A DNA stretch of 64,000 nt from Ulota crispa (lineage: Eukaryota > Streptophyta > Bryopsida > Orthotrichales > Orthotrichaceae): the NCBI GenBank assembly GCA_963920765.1, contig OY987252.1:374501-438500 (forward strand). The letters are read 5' to 3'. Both the position numbers and the translations under genes were made by a program. Positions 35,079-48,898 of this stretch are shown here, piece by piece. The notes below the pieces were generated by a model. It ran no database searches and was not told the origin of the DNA. It was given only the letters and a program-made list of their open reading frames with translations. Positions within the stretch are counted from its first letter, which is position 1. Each line of letters opens with the position of its first letter.

Positions 35079-38000
35079 CCATGCAAAGTTAGCGTACTAT
35101 TTACAAATAATTACATAAAAAAAAAGTCAAGAGCTCCTTGACCGCATTAACCTTATAATTTTGACAGAATGGCATTTTTGAGGGAGTAAAAAGTGTGTAG
35201 TAAACAGTGTGCAATAAAAAGTTCTTAGTAAAAATTAAGCAGTAAAAAACGTGCCATGCAAAGTGCTAGGTAAACCATACAAAATAAATCAGCTTCAGTT
35301 TAGCCACATTCAAACTGCGCCAGCCTCTAGTGCTCCACATGTCACCCTCCCACCACCCTCAGTGCAGCTAACATGCTTGGTCCTTTGCCCTCCCCAAGGC
35401 TAATGTGGCAAGTTCTCAAAGAAGCCTTGCTACTTATTACTAGCCTACCCTTGTTGTCTCCAATGGAGTATGGTGTAAAAAGTTTTAAAAAATAAAAAAA
35501 ATAAAAAACAAAAAAATAACGGCCTAGAAAAGACGACTTGACGCCATGCAACAAAACTTGAAAAACAACAACAACAACGGCCATGGCCAGCTGCTCCTTT
35601 GAAGTCGCCCCTTCGCTTTTCTCTCCGTGTTTCTCCTTGCTCCATAGCCCTGAGGTGGCTCTTCCTCAAAACCCATCTGCACTTTATATAGTAGATATAT
35701 AGTAGATATAAGAGAGAAGAGAGATAATTCAAAATAAGTCACAAACTTGAAGAAATCTTTGCACCAATCAAGATGAACTACAAGCTACACAGAATTATGC
35801 TCCCTTAAATGCTGCCACATGCAAACAAATCGGCAACGAAAAAACTTGCACTCATGTAACACTCTGAGATGCCTCACCGCCACCGTAGATCAAAGGTGTT
35901 GTGATTGCTAATGGAGGATCTCCAATCACCTTGTTCCCTTCTCTGCCTAAATTTTATCTTTAAAAACTTCGTGGACTATTTAGTTGACGAGAATTTAGGG
36001 TATGAAATGTCCTCAATATCCCAAGAACAGTGCAACTTGCAATCTTATCTTTGTCTTTTTGGCTCTTCCCAGCTTGGTCGTGATGATTTGACCTTGAGAA
36101 GCTCCCTCCAATCATTGAGCCCTTTTGCTCTTTGGCAGCAGAGGAATGAGCACTTGCATCTCAATCTTGTAGAGTTTGCGTTTGATCTCATGCCCTTCGG
36201 CGACCGTTGCCTGACAACTTTTTCTCTGAAGCAAAGTTGTTGTAGTTGTTTGACTTGTGTATAAAGCTTTGAAGATCCTTGGTTTTATTTCTTCTAGGAT
36301 CTTTTAGATGCCGTGCGCACAATAGGGCAACTAATAGGCTAGTATTTGAGTGGGATCAAGTCCGAGCAAGTGCTGTAGAGCAAATTGTTGATAAATCTGA
36401 CTTCAATTATTGGCCATGATGTCCAGTTGGTCCGTCGACGGGCCACAAGAGGCAAAGCAAGCCCCCATCCGTGTTCCCTAAGAGGATTAGCTGTCGAGGA
36501 GAGTATGATTGTATGTCGCAATATGTTGTGAAATTGTCTGACCAAGGCCCAAGGGATTGCTGCAAGGACATCAAGAATTAGGTTGCAAGGTGGTGGCTAG
36601 GTTGTACCAAAAGATCTCCATCCCTCTCTCTCTCTCTCAGATAATTTCCCCACTTTGCGGATCGAGTAGCATTGTTTGTTCAAAAGGTTGGTAATTGTGG
36701 AGCTCCATGCAGTTGGAAGATTGAGTGGTTCACACGGGGGTTGGCATCTCTAGATTTGTGGAGGGTGTTTAGGATATGCCTAGGACGTTTGGGTGCAAGT
36801 CTGTGCATTAGAAGCAAGTGTGCATAATTTTGTGCCCAAATTGTAGCCATCATAGTTGAAAAGGTGCAATACGGAGGTGTACAGATATTGCTAGCTTACA
36901 TCAAGTTGCAGCAATCACATCAATAGTTACATTGCTGTTGATAGCAAGCTGCACAATACTTTTGGAAGTACACAACTCAACGTACCTTATGACATTGCTG
37001 AATTGGAGGGGGGTGAACAATGTACTATGAGAACATATTGTGTGTAGCTGCTTCAAGACTTGTAATTGGTGAATATTGCAACAATATACTTGTAGAGACT
37101 GTGAACACGGATTTAAACCGTAATCTAGAATGTGGTACGCCAACTTTCCTAATACATATATGATCAAGTTGTGCAAAGGGATCAATTGAAATAGTTAGAA
37201 TAACAGACAAAGCTTACATCTCTTTTTGTTGGAAATTGTGGAGAGAGCAATTTTGCAATGATGCAGAGAGATGTGCAGAAAGCAAGGCCTTGCACAAAGC
37301 ACCGTTGTCCACGAGTCTTGAAGAACATCTTGGCCTAACATCGTTGCTCTCTAAAACATGTGATATATATGCACTATGTAACTAAATTTGGACTTAAAAA
37401 AGTCCAGATTGGTCAAACTCTAGATTTACTCATGGAAAACCTATAAGATACTGCATAGAGGTGCTTTGGAAGATCCTTCAAAGCAATCAATGTTATTGAG
37501 CGTGCCATCTCTACGCCTAAATTAAGTAGCCTTTTAAAAGGTATGGAGGTTAACAATAGAAAAATATGATTAAAAAAAAGGATGTGACAATCTAACATGA
37601 GCCATGCAACCTTGCACAAAATGATAAGAGGATCTTGACTTGAAAGTATTTTTGACTATGATTAGTGCAACTAACACCACATTCATAGAGAAGAAGAATT
37701 GTATATATAGGTGGGTGGATCCTCCAATCCAAGAATATAAGAAAACAAAAATTGTATGATGATTGTTAGAAGCACTAAAAATGAAAACATGCTCTTAGTA
37801 GAATTCAAAACAATAATGTGGTAAGTATAACAAGGAGCGGACAAAACGTAGTATACAGGCGGTTCCAATGGTAAGCCATAGCTCATGAGGGATGTTACAA
37901 TGTAGACAAATCATGGCAACACCAAATTGAATGTATTAATATTAACAGAGATGTGAATAACATACACAGGCAATTAGCACTATAATCAAGGAATCTTGCC

Positions 38001-38559
38001 ATCTTGTTGGAAAACTTCTATGATCTAAGGAGGGTGCCGCATTGTGGAAATTCATTTATAGGAGGTCAATGTCGTAAGATCCTTCGATCTTGGTAGGGAA
38101 TCTCGATATGGTCATGGATCCGCCGCGTTTGTAGCTTCAAAGTTAGCCATTGCTGCATTTTGGTCCCTCTGTGGATTCCTGCAAGTCTGAGGATTCAATG
38201 CACTTGACGAAGAAGCAAATTGGACAGCATCAACATGTACATGAAGTGGACGTTGTTTTTCAGGAACCCATGTTGTTGTCCAACACCCCTTGTACTTATT
38301 TTTGTGGTTTTTGTATGCATTTCTTGGCTCCCAAAATTGGATAATGAACATTCCAATGTGCTCATGTCCAACCTCTCTATTGACTGCTGAATGCGCTCTC
38401 CCTAACCAAATTGGATAAATTTCAAGATCTGAAGGATAGAGTAGTACCCATGATCTAGATACGACATTTTGTTAGGGATTCAAAGCGTCTTTCAGTTTTT
38501 CATTTTGTGGGCTGCAATAAAGCACAAGGTCTTTGTCTTCAGGTTTGAAATCGCCTTGG
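35079..38559. other. Spacer with low-complexity tracts, no gene assigned
   Basis: Simple tracts lie at 35485-35515 (A-rich) and 35685-35710 (TATAGTAGATA). The longest frame, 35905-36264 (+, 119 codons), shows no domain. First members of the GGATC repeat family appear near 37725, 38070-38115 and 38420-38465. Confidence 0.35.
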
Positions 38560-41121
38560 TTCATGAGTGGTAAAGGTTCTAGAACAATCACGTTCCAGTC
38601 ATGACTTGGCTAGAAGCCTTCCACCAAGACCGTTGGAGTGGTGGAAGAAGTTTCTCAAGTTTTGCAAGTATCGTAGTCTAATAAGTGATGTAAGGTGGAA
38701 TTTGCTTTCAAAAGACCTCGCATTTCTCCATCCCTCATTTCCAAAACTTGATGCAACCGCAAATTCTAGACTTGATGAAAGACCTCTTCTCTAACGCTTT
38801 GAAAGCCTTTTCTCTTGCCTTCTCTTGATTGTTGGTCGCAAAAGGAACTTCATCTCTCTACAGTTGCTTGAAAGGTATTGGCCTTAGAATGCCGTTAGGT
38901 ATCATGGGTCTTTCTTTGTTGTCCTCCTTCCATAGACAAATTGCTGGCTTGTTTCTAGGTAGCTAGTGCTCATCAACTGCATTCTCCTTATAGCGCATGA
39001 CAAGCCAACTCCTTTCATCAACAAAGAATTTGAAGAGGTGCATCTCCTCAAGGCCAACAAGTCTGTCAGCACCGTCTTGTATATAACCACGGACAAAAGT
39101 TTTAAAATCTGCAACCTCTTGAACAAACTCAAACATAAAACTTAGCTCTTGCAATTCCTTAATAGACTTGATCAAATCAACGACAAGATAAGTATTTTGA
39201 CTCTTCAAGGTCTTGAACAAGTGGCTAAAGTAAGCATCAATATCTTCATGCGTGTGCCCAATCATTAAGAAACCAACTTGGATCTCCTTGAACACCCTGC
39301 AATGAGTCAACATTGATAAAAACTCCATGAGTAATTGATTCTCAATGTTGTCCTTTGCAAATTTGTCCAGTTGCAAATACAAATTGCTCGGAAGGGGGAT
39401 GGTTGTAGTTGAAATGTTTGTTACTACCGGAGGAAGGAGGTCCATAAATCTAAACTTCCCTTTGAGCATATCCTCAAAGAACAAGTTTGGCGGCTCATAA
39501 GGGAAATGTTGACTGGTCACTCAAATGGGTGGTTCTTCTAGACAATGAAGCAATTTTGCAATGGATGAGATATTGTAATTCAAGTCACCTAGCCACAAGT
39601 TAGTGGAGGTGTGAGCATAGGCACCATCTCCATGTCCATGCGTGACCATTCCAGTGACGTTCATTGGGAGTTGACCAAGTGGTGAAGTAAATTTGGTGGA
39701 AACATGCATATGAGGGATAGCGGTCTTAGCTGTATCAATTTTATTGTGGATGATGCAAAGAATATCTCCCTTCATTCGCTTAGACTCCTCTCTCTAGGAA
39801 TAATATATGCGCCTACACAAAGCTTGGAAATTTTGATGCTGCTTCCTTTGCTTCACAAATGAAATAGTTTTGGCAGAGCCCTTCATAGATATGCTAATGA
39901 ATTGTTGAAGAGTATCACAGACGGTGCACTTTGTGAATAAACTACCAATAGGCTTAATTGCAACATTGTTGAACAACTCCTTCTTGATTCTACTAACAGC
40001 CAACTGCAAAACCTTAAGCAACCCACATTTCAGGTTTGTCTGCAGAAAGGGACAAGCAAAGACAGGATTAGAGAGCTAGAATCACAAACGTCCATTGGAC
40101 TAATTGACTCATTGGGGATGGTAAGATCCTGCAATCCATAGGGATGGCAGGATCTTGCCATCCATAGTAGGTGGTAGCATCCATCAATCCTAGGGGATGG
40201 CAGAAACCATTGATCTATTGGTTATGGCATAATCATAGAAATGTGCAAGGTATTACCTTTGAGGCATCAGCCTAGATCATCTTCTAGCTATGCTCCAAGG
40301 GCAAGAACATGAGTGTGTCCATCCGTCTTTTAACATTTGTCTGCATCTAATGGAACATTTGATTAGCGTTTTCATCGACGATAGCCGTTATTGTATCCAT
40401 CGCCTACACAGTTCCAAGTTGTGGACCTTTGACGCCTTTGTTCCCGTGCGTAGATGAAATGATGCCCTCTTTGTACTGGTCAATATAAGTGTGGAACATA
40501 GACTTCGGTTCGCCATAGATTTTGGTACCATGCTATGGCGCAAACTTCTTGACCTAGTAAAGTGACATACTTTTGTTTTTGACTATTGCCCTGGTAACAC
40601 GGTTGGCCACCCACAACCCTTGCATAATCCCACTTGTCGTTGTAATCTTGCAGCCAAAAATTTTGCTAGATGGAGAGGGTATCTTGAGGACAAATAAGTC
40701 GAATGCATTCATCCAGACAACATCCTAGCAAACTGATCAATTGAGTCACATCAAGTAGGGTCTTTTTAGAGTATGCGGTTATTTTCTCCTCATGACGCAA
40801 CTTTTGACAAACAAAACGGTAAGGTGGTTTTGGACAACCACCTAGGTGAGCATTAAAGCCCACAGCTTCTGGAAGTCAAATGAAGTGGTCCACTGTCTTG
40901 CTAAGACCACATCCACTACCAAACCTACATTTGGGAATGAGCCATCTTCGATGACTTATGATGTCATTTTGGTCACCAATGAAGACGTCAAACATAGTGA
41001 CGCCAATATTCCCCTCCCCCAAAATATAGTCTTGGAAAGGCTCATCAACTAGGGCACAATTGATTTGATTAGAAGCTAAGAGATTCCCATTAGAATTGAA
41101 ACGCCTGACGATGTTCTCCAT
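38560..41121 (-). pseudogene. DUF7869-like transposon-type protein gene, decayed
   Basis: On the minus strand one frame runs from about 40021 to 38963, with further protein-like frames upstream to 41121. The diagnostic stretch is LYLQLDKFAKDNIENQ followed by FKEIQVGFLMIGHTHEDIDA at about 39230-39370. The (D)N..EN and GHTHEDID boxes are what I know from the DUF7869 family. That family is spread among mosses, algae and animals and is probably derived from a mobile element. The coding sequence is interrupted about eight or more times, so it is inactive. Its class is uncertain because I cannot see element ends. GGATC-type repeats lie just upstream (40120-40225 and 41455-41690). Confidence 0.45.
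40120..40225. repeat. GGATC-based short repeat cluster
   Basis: Several variants of GGCAGGATCTTGCCATCC and AAGATCCTGCAATCC stand together. They belong to the family also seen at 41455, 44518, 50118, 53795, 54825 and 55825. Confidence 0.6.
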
Positions 41122-41454
41122 CTAGTCCTCAAGTGGCACAAATGGGAAAGAGCTTGGAGAATTTGCAGAATCACCTACAACAAGGTCAACTCCCATCTTC
41201 AAGCAACGCATGCTTTCTCCCAAAGAACCGTTTTGCCAATTGCATCAAATAGCACAAACACGCTCTCTTGATGCGGATGAATCAAAAGACTTCGCGCCTC
41301 TTCACTAATCTCAAGTGCACAGTCATACTAGATGCACAATCATACCAGGCTCAAATTTGTCAAAGGGGTCGTTGGCTGAATCAGCAAGGCCAGCACTTGA
41401 AGAATTACTAAATTGGTGATGTGAACCTAGAATAGAAGACATTGATGAAACCCG

Positions 41455-41690
41455 CAAATGGCAGGATCCTTCGGTCCAATGATCAACGAAGCTCCTCTAA
41501 GAATCCATGCTATTGCATTACTCCATGGAATGCAGGATCCTGCTATCCTAATGGAATTTAGGGATCTCCAAATCACCAAGAGATGGCAGGATCTTTTGAT
41601 CCTCAAGTGCAGTTGTTCAAAGGACCCACCGTCCCTAATTGGTGCTCGATCAGATTGCAGGATTCCTTGATCTTCAAATCTGATCTGAAT
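41455..41690. repeat. GGATC-based short repeat cluster
   Basis: There are five or more units such as TGGCAGGATCCTTCGGTCC, GCAGGATCCTGCTATCC and GGCAGGATCTTTTGATCC. Open frames on both strands here (41427-41708, 41458-41670) come from the repeats. Confidence 0.65.
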
Positions 41691-44141
41691 AGAAATTATC
41701 CAAGTCATAATTGTACGGATGCGACCAAATATAATATGTTGAGCCTAATTAAACCAATGAACATGGTTTGAAGCAAAGAATCATCATTGACATTCCTTTA
41801 TGCAATTACAATTCATAGAATTGAAGTAGTTCATGTGAATGATGCTGAGATATAAAAACAACAACTACCATACAATCCAGCGCAGCAATTGCATTCATAA
41901 ATATCATAAAATTACAAATGCATCCAAACTTCTAGTAGAAGATGGTACCTATGAGTAAGTGGAGACCTCAATGAATAACATCTCATGGGCAAAGGGACAG
42001 ACAATGTTGGTCACACCATGCTCAGACATTAAGATAGGTTAACCATTGTTGGCGCTTTGAATCTGGTCATGAATGAACTGAAATCAAGGCAGGGCTCTGG
42101 CTGTAGTTTAGCATAAAAGAAGATGAAAACACTTGCGTTCTAAATTTGCTCACAAATTTTGAACTTAGCTCAGGCTCACGCTCATGTTGAATATTAATCT
42201 CTAAAAAGAACTAAACCTAGACACTTCTAAAAATGAAGAGGAAGTGCTTGAATGTGGAGAAGTAGAGTGCCCTCCCAACTCAAAAAAGGGTGGGAGAAAG
42301 AAACACAAAGTGGTTCAATCCTTGGCAAGAATTAAGCAATCACAATAGAAGAGGTGAAAAATTTATTGTGGCCCCCATCTAAAGTAATCTTTTCAAAGTC
42401 GTTTCAAACACGACAAAAACCAAGTGAGATGGAAAATCTCTACTACTAAACTTAGAAAATAGCAACAATAGATCATCATGAACATCTTTTGGTATTTTAG
42501 TATCGCATCATAATCCAATGGTTTGCTTAGAATAAGGTACAATAATTAGCAAGTCTACAATCACAGTTTAGGATTCAGGGTTTAGGATTTAGAATTTAGG
42601 ATTCAGGGTTTAGAATTAGGATGTAGATTTCATGTTAATAGAAATCTCAATTCATTCATAAATTTAAATCATCATAGAATTTGATATGTATAATGGACGC
42701 ATATTGAAAGTACAAAATATAGAACCTAATTCATGATTTTAAAGCAATTTCTATAATCGGCCACACGTTTACATGTTGCAATAATACATTTATTGCATTA
42801 ACACAAATGAAGAGAATTTTTTAAAAATAGAGCTAGAATGTCATCATCAAGAATAAAAAGGCTATGGCAATTGTAGGTGAAAAGAAATTAGGAAAAAACC
42901 TTGACATTAAGTGCTATATTATAATAGAATTGTAAATAATTACAACAAGTATTTATTAGATATTATAGAAACATGCAAAGTGTTTGGAGGTTAAGGAGTA
43001 CAACATATCTAATTACGTAGGATTGTGTTTTGTAATATACATTTTGGTGTTCAAACTAATCACTATTAGTATTTGTGGGATAGTATAGAAACATGCAACG
43101 TGTTTGGAGGTTAGGGACTACAACACATCCAATTAAACAAGATTGTAGTTTATGATATATGTTTTGGTGTTCAAAATAATCACTACTAGCATTTGTTAGA
43201 TATTACAAAAACATGCAACGTGTTTGGGGGTTACGGACTACAACACTTCCAATTAAATGGAATTGTATTTTGTAGTATACGTTTTGGTGTTCAAAATAAT
43301 CACTACTAATATTTATGGGATATTTGCTAGGATTCCTTCATGGATAGCCACAAAGTAAATACTTATTATTGTGTTTCTAATTATATATAAACTAAAACTA
43401 TGTAAAAAAAAACCAATGATGAATTCATGCATTGTTAGGAGAGTTGAAGGACAATTTAGCTATTGTATACAACGGCTAAATAATCATGATATGTACAATT
43501 CTCCTTCTTCTCCGCGTGCTGGACTTGCTTCCTCCCTCTAAATCTTGCGCTTGTCCTTTTCTACATTCTTTTTTCAATTGTTTCTCTGACCTCCTTGTTT
43601 TGACACAAGAATTGCGCAGGGGTTACGTTTCTTCTACGGTAGTTTTGCTTTTGCAAAATTTGTTCTAGGCTGCGCTCTTGTGAGCTCTAGAGTTGTGAGG
43701 CTCGTAGTTGAAGGTTAGTGTGAACTGACCAAAGGAGCTATTATTGAGCGTGAAGTAGAAGCAAAAATTTTAATTACAGTGAAGTAATGAGCATGAGCAT
43801 CTGGAGAGGGTACCCTACTAGGTATTCACGTCAACTGTGTTAGTTGCAGTAGCGCTGCGCAATATTGCAAGTTTTGGAGTTTGAAAAGACATTGCTAGAG
43901 TTTTCTTTATTGCGGCGTAGAATTGCTTCAAGGACAATCAGTATATCAAGAGGTTGCAATTGACAAACGCAACCTTTTCAAATAGGTGTGGCACCCAATT
44001 GGCAAGGCAGCAAGACTGTAGATAAGCCCTAATTTCAATTCATCTTTGTCATTGCAATTGTTCTTGCATTTTTCATATCATTGATCAAATGCTACACTTC
44101 CTCAAAGAAAATCTTGGTAAGGAGAACTAGACTTTCTTTGT
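41691..44141. other. AT-rich spacer with telomere-like words and a tandem array
   Basis: At 42560-42615 degenerate TTTAGGATTCAGGGTTTAG words occur, a weak telomere-like tract. A tandem array follows at 42951-43325 (separate entry). From 43480 to 44000 the sequence is slightly GC-richer but shows no supported gene. Confidence 0.4.
42951..43325. repeat. Tandem array, three units of about 120 bp
   Basis: Three successive units start near 42951, 43071 and 43190. Each carries ACATGCAACGTGTTTGG, ACTACAACA and TTTTGGTGTTCAAAATAATC. The units differ by roughly a tenth of positions. Confidence 0.75.
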
Positions 44142-45284
44142 TCATTCAAGACACATTTCTATATTTTCAATTATGTGTTGGATAATGTTCACTAACAGCA
44201 AGGATGACTTATCATCTTTTGTGCAGTGCTTTGGATTAAATAGAATGTTGGAATCTTTTGAAGCACCCTCCAACTGGACTAAAGGATACGCTTCTAAGCA
44301 TTGTATGATGTTGTTTTTCAAATCTTCAAGTTCAATGCCCAATTTCCAGGGTAATTTACTAATGTGCAATATTCGGTTCATGGTTGTTGTAAAAGTCTTC
44401 AGGTTTTCATGTCCAATGTTAAGGATTAAAAGTAAAATTTGCAATACTAGGTTCAGGCTTTACATGAATATTTGTTTGGATTTGATGTTTGTTGTCTAGT
44501 GTATGTAGTATGTACCCATTGATCCCTAGTCAATTGAAGGATCTTGCCATTTCCATGGGAGGATCAAAGGATTCTACCATCTCCAAGGTAGGATTGAAGG
44601 ATCTTGCCACCCCATGTAGCCTTGGGTCCAATAGGAATTAAGGAAGGATCAAAGGATCCTGCCATCTCAACAGGACCCTCGGGTCCATCCATCCCCCTAA
44701 TGATGGTAGGATCCTTTGATCCTTACAAAATCTCCGGGCTTCCAATCCTTTGACAATCAATGGATCTTGCCATTCCTTATGGACAAAAGAGTCCAACCAG
44801 CCGCCAGAGGATGGCAGGATCCTCCGACCCTCATGGAATGGCAAGATCCATTGATCCCTCATGGATTTTGGTTCTGGTTGTCCTCTGCACAATGCACGGA
44901 TCAGGCTTAATTTTATTGAGCTTGACTTGTACATGCCATGCATATGGTGTATTGAAAACCATTTTACTAAACTTTCATCTTCTTCTTGAAGAGGTAATAT
45001 TGTCTTCTTTGGCAATAAGGTAAACAAGGACAGTCATCTAGTTAAACTTAGAGATGCGAACTTTGCATGGATAAAGAGGATTAACATCCAATTGGAAGAT
45101 CCAAAGCTGACAACCTTTTTCATGGAGGATATTGTGTACAAGTGGGATCTTACTTGGGAGCGCAATGAAGCTAAGTGGGCTGTTAATATTGCGCCTGCCA
45201 TTTGCCTGACAAATCTTGCAACAGCTGTGACGACCTTAAATTCAGAAAAAGAGAGCTATTCCTATTTTATAGATATTTGCTAAC
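44142..45284 (+). pseudogene. Unrecognised two-exon gene fragment split by a GGATC repeat cluster
   Basis: Two plus-strand frames look coding but match nothing I know. The first (44173-44499) holds NWTKGYASKHCMMLFFK, and the second (about 44995-45284) holds WDLTWERNEAKWAVNIAP. Between them lie about 500 bp of GGATC-type repeats, which fits an intron. A competing minus-strand frame covers 44142-44444, so the strand is not certain. It is probably part of the decayed multi-exon block that continues to 55.6 kb. Confidence 0.3.
44518..44870. repeat. Largest GGATC-based repeat cluster
   Basis: About ten units of the type GAAGGATCTTGCCA, GGATCAAAGGATCCTGCCA and TAGGATCCTTTGATCC occur in both orientations over 350 bp. 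Each unit is itself nearly palindromic around GATC. It sits between two probable exons. Confidence 0.7.
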
Positions 45285-45803
45285 CTCTTTTGTTAAAACT
45301 TTTTGTTTCTTGAACTGGAAACAAGAAACTTAATAGAGGAATACGGTTAGTATCCTATAGACATGCCGGATGGGATAAAACGATTCAAAAGAACCTTTTG
45401 GTTCCCGTCTTAACTGGATTGTCAACTGGAAATTAGGAGCAAAATTTGGAGTTATCAAGTTTGAGCAGTGTGAATAGTACCGGAGGTAGTTAAAATGTAC
45501 ACTGGACACTAATTGCCCTTATCAAAAAATTAGGCGGGATTCTAAAAACGGTCCTAATATCCAATGATTAGGTGCAATGGCCTTTTTAAACGGCCCTAAT
45601 CATTAGTCTAGGCAGTAACTATGTAGGGTTAGGCGGAAACGGCCATATCCCCACCCCTCACTAACTTTGTTCCCTCTTTCTTTCTCCTATGCGCTTTTGC
45701 TCTTCCTTCCCTCTCAAGAGCTTGTGTGAGATTGGCTTTGTGATAGTCCATGTTGTAGTTCTTCCTTCTTTGTGTGTTAAGATTGTCAGGATTGTCAAGA
45801 ACA
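45285..45803. other. Flank of the gag-like frame
   Basis: No frame of note. There is an imperfect inverted pair around AACGGTCCTAATATCC (about 45550) and AACGGCCCTAATCATTAG (about 45588). The sequence before 45804 is pyrimidine-rich and may be a leader. Confidence 0.3.
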
Positions 45804-47685
45804 ATGGAGAGGACCGGACAGGCGATAGCTCTTAGATCGATTCAGCCAAGCATACCTTAGGACCCTAAGGAGAGAGCAAACCTGGAGGAGGACTTGAAGA
45901 AGATGGGGTGCTTAGAGTTGATTGACGTACCCTGGAATCTGAGGGATGAAGAGGTTGTGAGGGAGTTACAAAAGAAACCCTCTAGTGAGTGGCTTGGCAC
46001 AGTGAAAGCTAACCCAGATAGTTGGAACCTTGAGGTGTGGAGTGAGGTTCATGAGTTTAGCAGGAAGGGGAGCGGATTAGCTAATCGGACTGATAGGTAC
46101 GTTGAGGGGAAATTCTATAGCACACTTGACCCTCATAATGGTCACTCAATCTCAGATTGTAAAGTCTGGAGGGATAGGAGAGTATTAGAGTTCTTGGTTC
46201 CCATCTTACTTCTCAAGCGTCCTACTTACTTCACCCTCACATTTGCCAACACTATATTTGGTGCGCTCTCATGAGAATTTTTGATAAACTGGTGGGTAGT
46301 AATTGGAAAAGTTGTAGAAAAATTGGTCAAAGGGTTAGGAAACACCAAGCCTTCTAGACTGTCCCTTTTTCTCTTCCATCTCTACTCTCACAATGACCTG
46401 TTGAGAAACCAAGAGCACCTCAAATGGAAGAAAGCAGAGGTAATGAGGGTAAACAACATCACCCCAAAACTAGAACCAGAACCAAAACCAAAAGAGGAAG
46501 AATACAAAGAAGACTCGGATGAAGAGACACCACATGTCGAGGTGGTCCACAAAGTCTGTGTGAAGGGGAAAGAGCCTGCTGAACCTTCTGGGATTTCTAA
46601 ACTGGAAGTCCAAGAGAAGTTTCAGCCGGATCTTATTTCCGGGATTATAAGGGAGCTGGGAGAGGTCCAGCAAGTGATACGCTTCCACTAGGAGTACAAT
46701 AGGAACATGCACAAGCTCCTGCAAGGGGCTTCATAGCAGGATATGACTGCCGAGGTGAAGAGTTTAATTGAATTCAAAACCTCAAGGCAATCAGAGTTTA
46801 ATTGAGTTCAAAATCTTGAGGCAATTAGAGGTAGACAAGCTATCCTTGTTGGTGAAGGATCTGCAAGGCAAGCTGAGGGAAGAGAGTGAAGGAAACAAAG
46901 CGGCTTGCAAGGCCAACATGGAGATTGCTAAGCTCACACGTTTCATTGGGAATCTGAGCAACGTGGTAAACAAAGCGAAGCTCTATGACGCGGAAGTCTT
47001 GAAGGAAGGGTCACTAGTTGGGGCCAAGGTGGTTGTAGTGGTGGTGGAGTATGAAATGGCAATGGAAGTGATGCTGCTAGAGATGAAGAGTATCCTGGCA
47101 GGTCTTAGAACCCGCTAGGATATGGGTGAAGGATCCGGGCAAATCAAGGATGCTACCCCCACCCAAAAGTCTCTGATTGTGCGATTGCCAAAGCCGACCA
47201 CACCAAAGGAGAAGGAGGTAGTGACGACCCCGATGTTTGGTCGTCTACCCAACAAGATTTATTTGGGTGTTGAAGAAGAGAAGTCAATACCCAAATTCTA
47301 AGATCAAAGCCAGAATTTGACTACACCGGAAGATCAAGCTTTGAAGCACGTTTCTAGTCTGGTGAAACGGAAGTTTACATCCAAGCGTGCTAGGGAGTCG
47401 TTTTTTCCAGACAAGAGTAAGGTGTCTCCGATCACGATCAGTATTCCGGATGACTCTCCTTCCAAGGCAACAACAAGTGATGGAGAGACAACAGAGTCCT
47501 TGGAACATTTGGCAAGTTCGGATTCCTCCAGTGATTTTGATCCAAAAGCATTCAAGCTTTTCAAGCAAGGAACCTGGAAGACCAAGGGTAAGACTCCTGC
47601 CAAGGATAAGGGCGCAAGCGGAAGCCGGATGCTGCCAACATGGAGGGCGATGTCTATTTCTCAGAAGAAAAAGAAGAAGACCTAA
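45804..47685 (+). mobile_element. Fossil element: gag-like or plant-transposon-protein coding region
   Basis: From an ATG at 45804 a protein-like region of about 600 codons runs to 47685. Its core contains WNLEVWSEVHEFSRKGSG, VEGKFYSTLD, CKVWRDRRVLEFLVPILL and TFANTIFGALS. It is followed by an acidic, proline- and lysine-rich part and a coiled-coil-like stretch (about 46800-47100). This resembles the capsid-like or 'putative plant transposon protein' domain of plant retroelements. No reverse transcriptase, integrase or flanking long repeats are visible in the window. It is broken, with roughly half a dozen interruptions, and looks moderately old. Confidence 0.4.
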
Positions 47686-48898
47686 TCATTCAGTAGTGGT
47701 AATAATTGAAGTAACTAGAGTAAATAGAATAAAGGGGACCAGCACTAGGAGTAAAACTGTAATGACTTTTTGGTATAATGCATGTAATAACCGGATTCGA
47801 GATTATAGGATCTCAGATACACTTTTTTTGGGATTTAGCGGCTAAGAGGGGACCACTACTTTTTGGTAAATGGCATGATACCTGTCATTCCCCAAACCAT
47901 CGCTTTTCATAAAGGACTTTTTTTGTTTTTCTAGGATTAGCTATTAGAGGCATGATTGTGGTTAGTGCCTTGATTCATTTTGTATCTTTGATTCTCCTAA
48001 TGCAAGCAAAGTTTTCTCATCTTTGCGCTATGAATTGATCACTTGAAATGTTTTGCATGGGAATGTGAGTGTTGGAGGAAGAGGAGAGAGAAGTAACCCT
48101 GGATCCTATCTGATCTGATTTCTGGAGACAGTAGAGAGGTATTTAGCAAACTGTGTGTACTAAAGAGTAGTTTTTGTTCGGGTTTTCAATCCGGATACTC
48201 TTGTGAGGGATAGCCAATCTTAGGTTGGGTGTGTCCAGATAGCAATCCTAACGCATGCTAGCTGATGGTTGAGAGGTTCCACTATCATCAAGAGTGGTTG
48301 GGAGCAAAAGAGCAAAGATCCTTTAATTATCCGGTTACCATCTTTGCATCAAGAATTATGTCAGGAAGGATTTGTCATTGTAGTATGTTGGGGTTGTGCG
48401 GGTTTCCTACGTGACCTATTAGTTTGGATCTACTTTTGGACTGGCTGTGAGGGAATAATTGCACTCTTTGTCTTTGTGTTCTTTGTTGTTGTTGTTTTGA
48501 CTAGTGATACTTCACTCACTATAAATTGCTGAGGGGTAGGATTTCACGTGGACTTTTTAAATCTCTAATCACGGAACCCTTTGATATAGAGGCTAAACTT
48601 CTATTACTTGGTGAGTGTTTTGACATCCGGATCCAAAAGAGGTACAAAAAGAGGCCACTTCTTCTAGAAGTCCGGATCATTAGTGAGGATAGGAAGGATA
48701 GTTAGGAGTCCTGTCAATCGACTAAGGATCTTTTGGTTACCTTTTCTCCTTGTGTGTGTATTTGGTTTCTATTTTTGAATTACCTACAAGATTTTTTCAT
48801 CATGTTCCAGACAACTTTAAGGATCTACAAACTAAATCTTTGTGGAACATATACAAGTCATCTATTTGGTGTTTTAAGTCTCTTTTAATGCCAATAGG
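47686..48898. other. Spacer inside the transposon-like block
   Basis: There are no supported frames; the 87-codon frame at 48269-48532 has a hydrophobic C-terminal half but no recognisable domain. Isolated GGATCC words occur. Confidence 0.3.

Noticed and set aside
35905-36264. 119-codon plus-strand frame
   Set aside because: No motif, no start context and no neighbouring exon-like sequence; left uncalled.
42560-42615. Interstitial telomere
   Set aside because: The TTTAGGG-like words are too few and degenerate, and similar words occur inside miniature elements at 57.8 and 59.8 kb.
44142-44444. Minus-strand 100-codon frame
   Set aside because: It competes with a plus-strand frame that fits the neighbouring exon order better; neither has a known domain.
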